Assembly (NCBI GenBank): GCA_039931675.1
Contig: JBDTRM010000286.1
Span: 1 to 64,000 of the forward strand
Direction: 5' to 3'
Source: JAEUTH01 sp039931675
GTDB taxonomy: Bacteria; Bacteroidota; Bacteroidia; AKYH767-A; OLB10
DNA length: 64,000 bases
Of this stretch, positions 62,450-64,000 are shown piece after piece; the stretch's first letter is position 1, and each line of letters begins with the position of its first letter. The notes under the pieces are model-generated. The model was given only the letters and a program-made list of their open reading frames with translations. It was not told the origin of the DNA and did no database searches. The translations under genes and the position numbers were made by a program.

Positions 62450-62478
62450 GTAGAGACGTTGCATTGCAACGTCTCTAC
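62450..62478. repeat. 29-bp palindrome family B, copy 2
   Basis: Identical to 10656-10684; in the gap between cdsA and the LUD gene. Confidence 0.9.
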
Positions 62479-62517
62479 GAATTTATCCTGTTTACAAAAC
62501 AATATTATTTTACACCC

Positions 62518-63165
62518 TTATTCCAATTCATGCAATTTAAGCATGTTATTATTTTCTACCAGGAAGAGATAAACTTCCTGTAGATTATTTTTATCATCAA
62601 TTGTTTTGAATGGACCATTTAACAACGTTACCGATGAGGGATAATGTTTATTGTATTTTAATGTGATATAATGCATGGCATCCTTCATGTCATCAGTAAG
62701 CTGATCAAGGCCGGCAAGTATTATTAAAACTTTAGATTTGGCTGGCAATGATGTTCCCACGGCAAGCTTGCCTGACATTACAATAGTACCCGACTGTGCT
62801 ATTAGACATTCGCAAGTAGTGATAACTACTTCAGGTGTTGAAGTTGTTTTGCTGGTTTTAATATGCGCGAATTCAACAGCATCAAGAAATGCTGATATAT
62901 TATTATCAAGGCAAAAAAATTGCTGCCAGTTTTTACTTTCACATAAGCCGAGAAAATCTTCTACAAAGTCAAGATGATTTTCTGCAAACAAAAAATTGCC
63001 ACCTAACTTTTTGAAAGCCTCTGCAAAAACTATTTCGCGCTCTGTATCAGGAATATTAAATAAGCGCGAGTCGGTATCAACTTTAGGAAAAGGGTGCGGA
63101 GTTTTTTCAATCAATGCCGCTCTTATCTTTTTTAATATTTTTTCTTTTGTTAAACTCTCTTGCAT
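62518..63165 (-). CDS. LUD-domain protein (LutC/YkgG-like)
   Basis: 215 residues. The C-terminal half has VVITTCECLIAQSGTIVMS, the LUD-domain core found in LutC, a subunit of lactate utilisation. lutA and lutB are absent; in Bacteroidota a lone copy sits between ftsH and cdsA, so lactate oxidation is not implied. Confidence 0.85.
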   Translation of the reverse strand: MQESLTKEKILKKIRAALIEKTPHPFPKVDTDSRLFNIPDTEREIVFAEAFKKLGGNFLFAENHLDFVEDFLGLCESKNWQQFFCLDNNISAFLDAVEFAHIKTSKTTSTPEVVITTCECLIAQSGTIVMSGKLAVGTSLPAKSKVLIILAGLDQLTDDMKDAMHYITLKYNKHYPSSVTLLNGPFKTIDDKNNLQEVYLFLVENNNMLKLHELE

Positions 63166-63212
63166 CTATTTTTTCTTTACTGTGCTATTTTATAAATGTG
63201 GTCAAACTTAAA

Positions 63213-63241
63213 CAAAAAACCCCTCTCTGTATGAGAAGGGC
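63213..63241 (-). terminator. Rho-independent terminator of ftsH
   Basis: On the reverse strand GCCCTTCTC-ATACA-GAGAGGGGT forms a 9-bp stem with two G-U pairs, followed by a T run. Confidence 0.78.
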
Positions 63242-63266
63242 TTTGCTTGTCTTAAAACAACTATTT

Positions 63267-64000
63267 TTAACTTTTTGGCTGTTCGCTTATAACCGTTGTC
63301 ATGGGAGTATCTTCGCCAAGCACGGCATTGCCATTTACAACAGTGCCTTTATTATTTACATCTTCAGGCTTTGATCCAAGTTCCGACTTTTTATCTAAAT
63401 CATCAAACGGGCGTATTCCGAAAATCTCTTCGAGGTCTTCTTTAAATATCACTTCGCGGTCTAACAGGATTGCAGCAAGCTTATCCAGCTTTTCGCGGTT
63501 GTCTTCTAACAACTTTATAGTTCTAACATAAGCCAGGTCAATCAATTTTTTGGCTTCTTCATCAATTGCTTCCGCTGTTTTTTCGCTATACGGTTTTGTA
63601 AAAGTATAATCCTGCTGACCCGATGAATCATAAAAGCTTAAATTGCCAATGCGATCATTCAAACCAAAAATACTTACACATGCATAAGCCTGCTTGGTAA
63701 TTTTTTCAAGGTCGCTGAGTGCGCCTGTTGATATGGTTTTAAACACCACTTGTTCGGCAGCGCGCCCGCCAAGTGCCGCACATATCTCATCAAATATCTG
63801 CTCCCTGGTAGTTATTTGTCTTTCATGCGGCAGGTACCATGCAGCGCCAAGCGAATTACCACGTGGCACTATGGTTACCTTAATTAAGGGATGTGCATGT
63901 TCAAGCAACCAGCTCACTGCGGCATGACCTGATTCATGATAAGAGATCACTTTCTTCTCATGCTGCGAAACAATTTTGTTTTTCTTTTCTAACCCGCCTA
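63267..64000 (-). CDS. ftsH: ATP-dependent zinc metalloprotease FtsH, C-terminal part (runs off the right edge)
   Basis: About 244 residues of the protease domain. The frame is open to the window edge, and the residues before the conserved site read GLEKKNKIVS. The zinc-binding motif HESGH is intact (HExxH); the third ligand should be the Asp in ALSDLEKIT. An acidic, low-complexity tail of about 40 residues ends the protein. Membrane-bound quality-control protease; the AAA+ and membrane domains lie outside the window. Confidence 0.95.
   Translation of the reverse strand, partial: GGLEKKNKIVSQHEKKVISYHESGHAAVSWLLEHAHPLIKVTIVPRGNSLGAAWYLPHERQITTREQIFDEICAALGGRAAEQVVFKTISTGALSDLEKITKQAYACVSIFGLNDRIGNLSFYDSSGQQDYTFTKPYSEKTAEAIDEEAKKLIDLAYVRTIKLLEDNREKLDKLAAILLDREVIFKEDLEEIFGIRPFDDLDKKSELGSKPEDVNNKGTVVNGNAVLGEDTPMTTVISEQPKS

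Noticed and set aside
62518..63165. Lactate utilisation operon
   Set aside because: Only a single LUD protein is present; lutA and lutB are absent and the ftsH-LUD-cdsA order is a general Bacteroidota arrangement.
1..64000. CRISPR array, prophage or intact insertion sequence
   Set aside because: No regularly spaced direct repeats with unique spacers, no phage structural or integrase genes, and only a transposase fragment were found.

Overview
The window reads as chromosome of a free-living, AT-rich member of the Bacteroidota. Evidence: several large secreted proteins end in type IX secretion (T9SS) type A sorting domains (motifs such as YPNP); promoters fit the Bacteroidota -33 TTTG / -7 TAnnTTTG pattern; genes lack clear Shine-Dalgarno sites; and gene order is typical of the phylum (parA-parB-DUF5683-dapB-lepB, tig-clpP-clpX, ftsH-LUD-cdsA). 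I cannot name the genus. It resembles environmental Chitinophagales-type genomes.

Layout. 0-6.5 kb: a partial secreted protein, then the leftward core cluster parA, parB, DUF5683, dapB, lepB with a lipoprotein and a UPF0173 hydrolase. 6.6-11.2 kb: tRNA-Met, a thioesterase, a DUF155 protein, the potassium transporter kup and a small exported protein. 11.7-19.1 kb: a tightly packed leftward operon (ThiF-nitroreductase fusion, GNAT/autoinducer-synthase-like protein, 7TMR-DISM histidine kinase, receiver-kinase, receiver) with a divergent receiver gene. This is the best candidate for an undescribed system, possibly making and sensing a small molecule. 19.6-26.3 kb: an RpoA-CTD-like protein, a hairpin-rich region that may be a small RNA, a GH29 fucosidase, an exported PHP-type protein and a HupE/UreJ protein. 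26.4-42.3 kb: accessory DNA rich in T9SS proteins, with a frameshifted phnA, a tandem paralogue pair, an endonuclease III with an unusual cluster ligand, and two genes that have both lost their 5' ends at one junction. 42.3-43.4 kb: repeat-rich DNA with a transposase remnant. 43.4-49.1 kb: a flavin reductase, tRNA-Leu, tig, clpP and clpX. 49.1-54.7 kb: a histidine kinase with an ethylene-receptor-like membrane domain and a three-gene glycosyltransferase operon. 55.3-61.5 kb: an ebo-type cluster (eboA-D) followed by a methyltransferase and an FAD oxidoreductase. 61.6-64 kb: cdsA, a LUD protein and the 3' part of ftsH.

Intergenic DNA carries several families of short palindromes, some present two to four times here, and a two-copy element of about 110 bp with nested inverted repeats. 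There is no intact insertion sequence, prophage, CRISPR array or rRNA gene.
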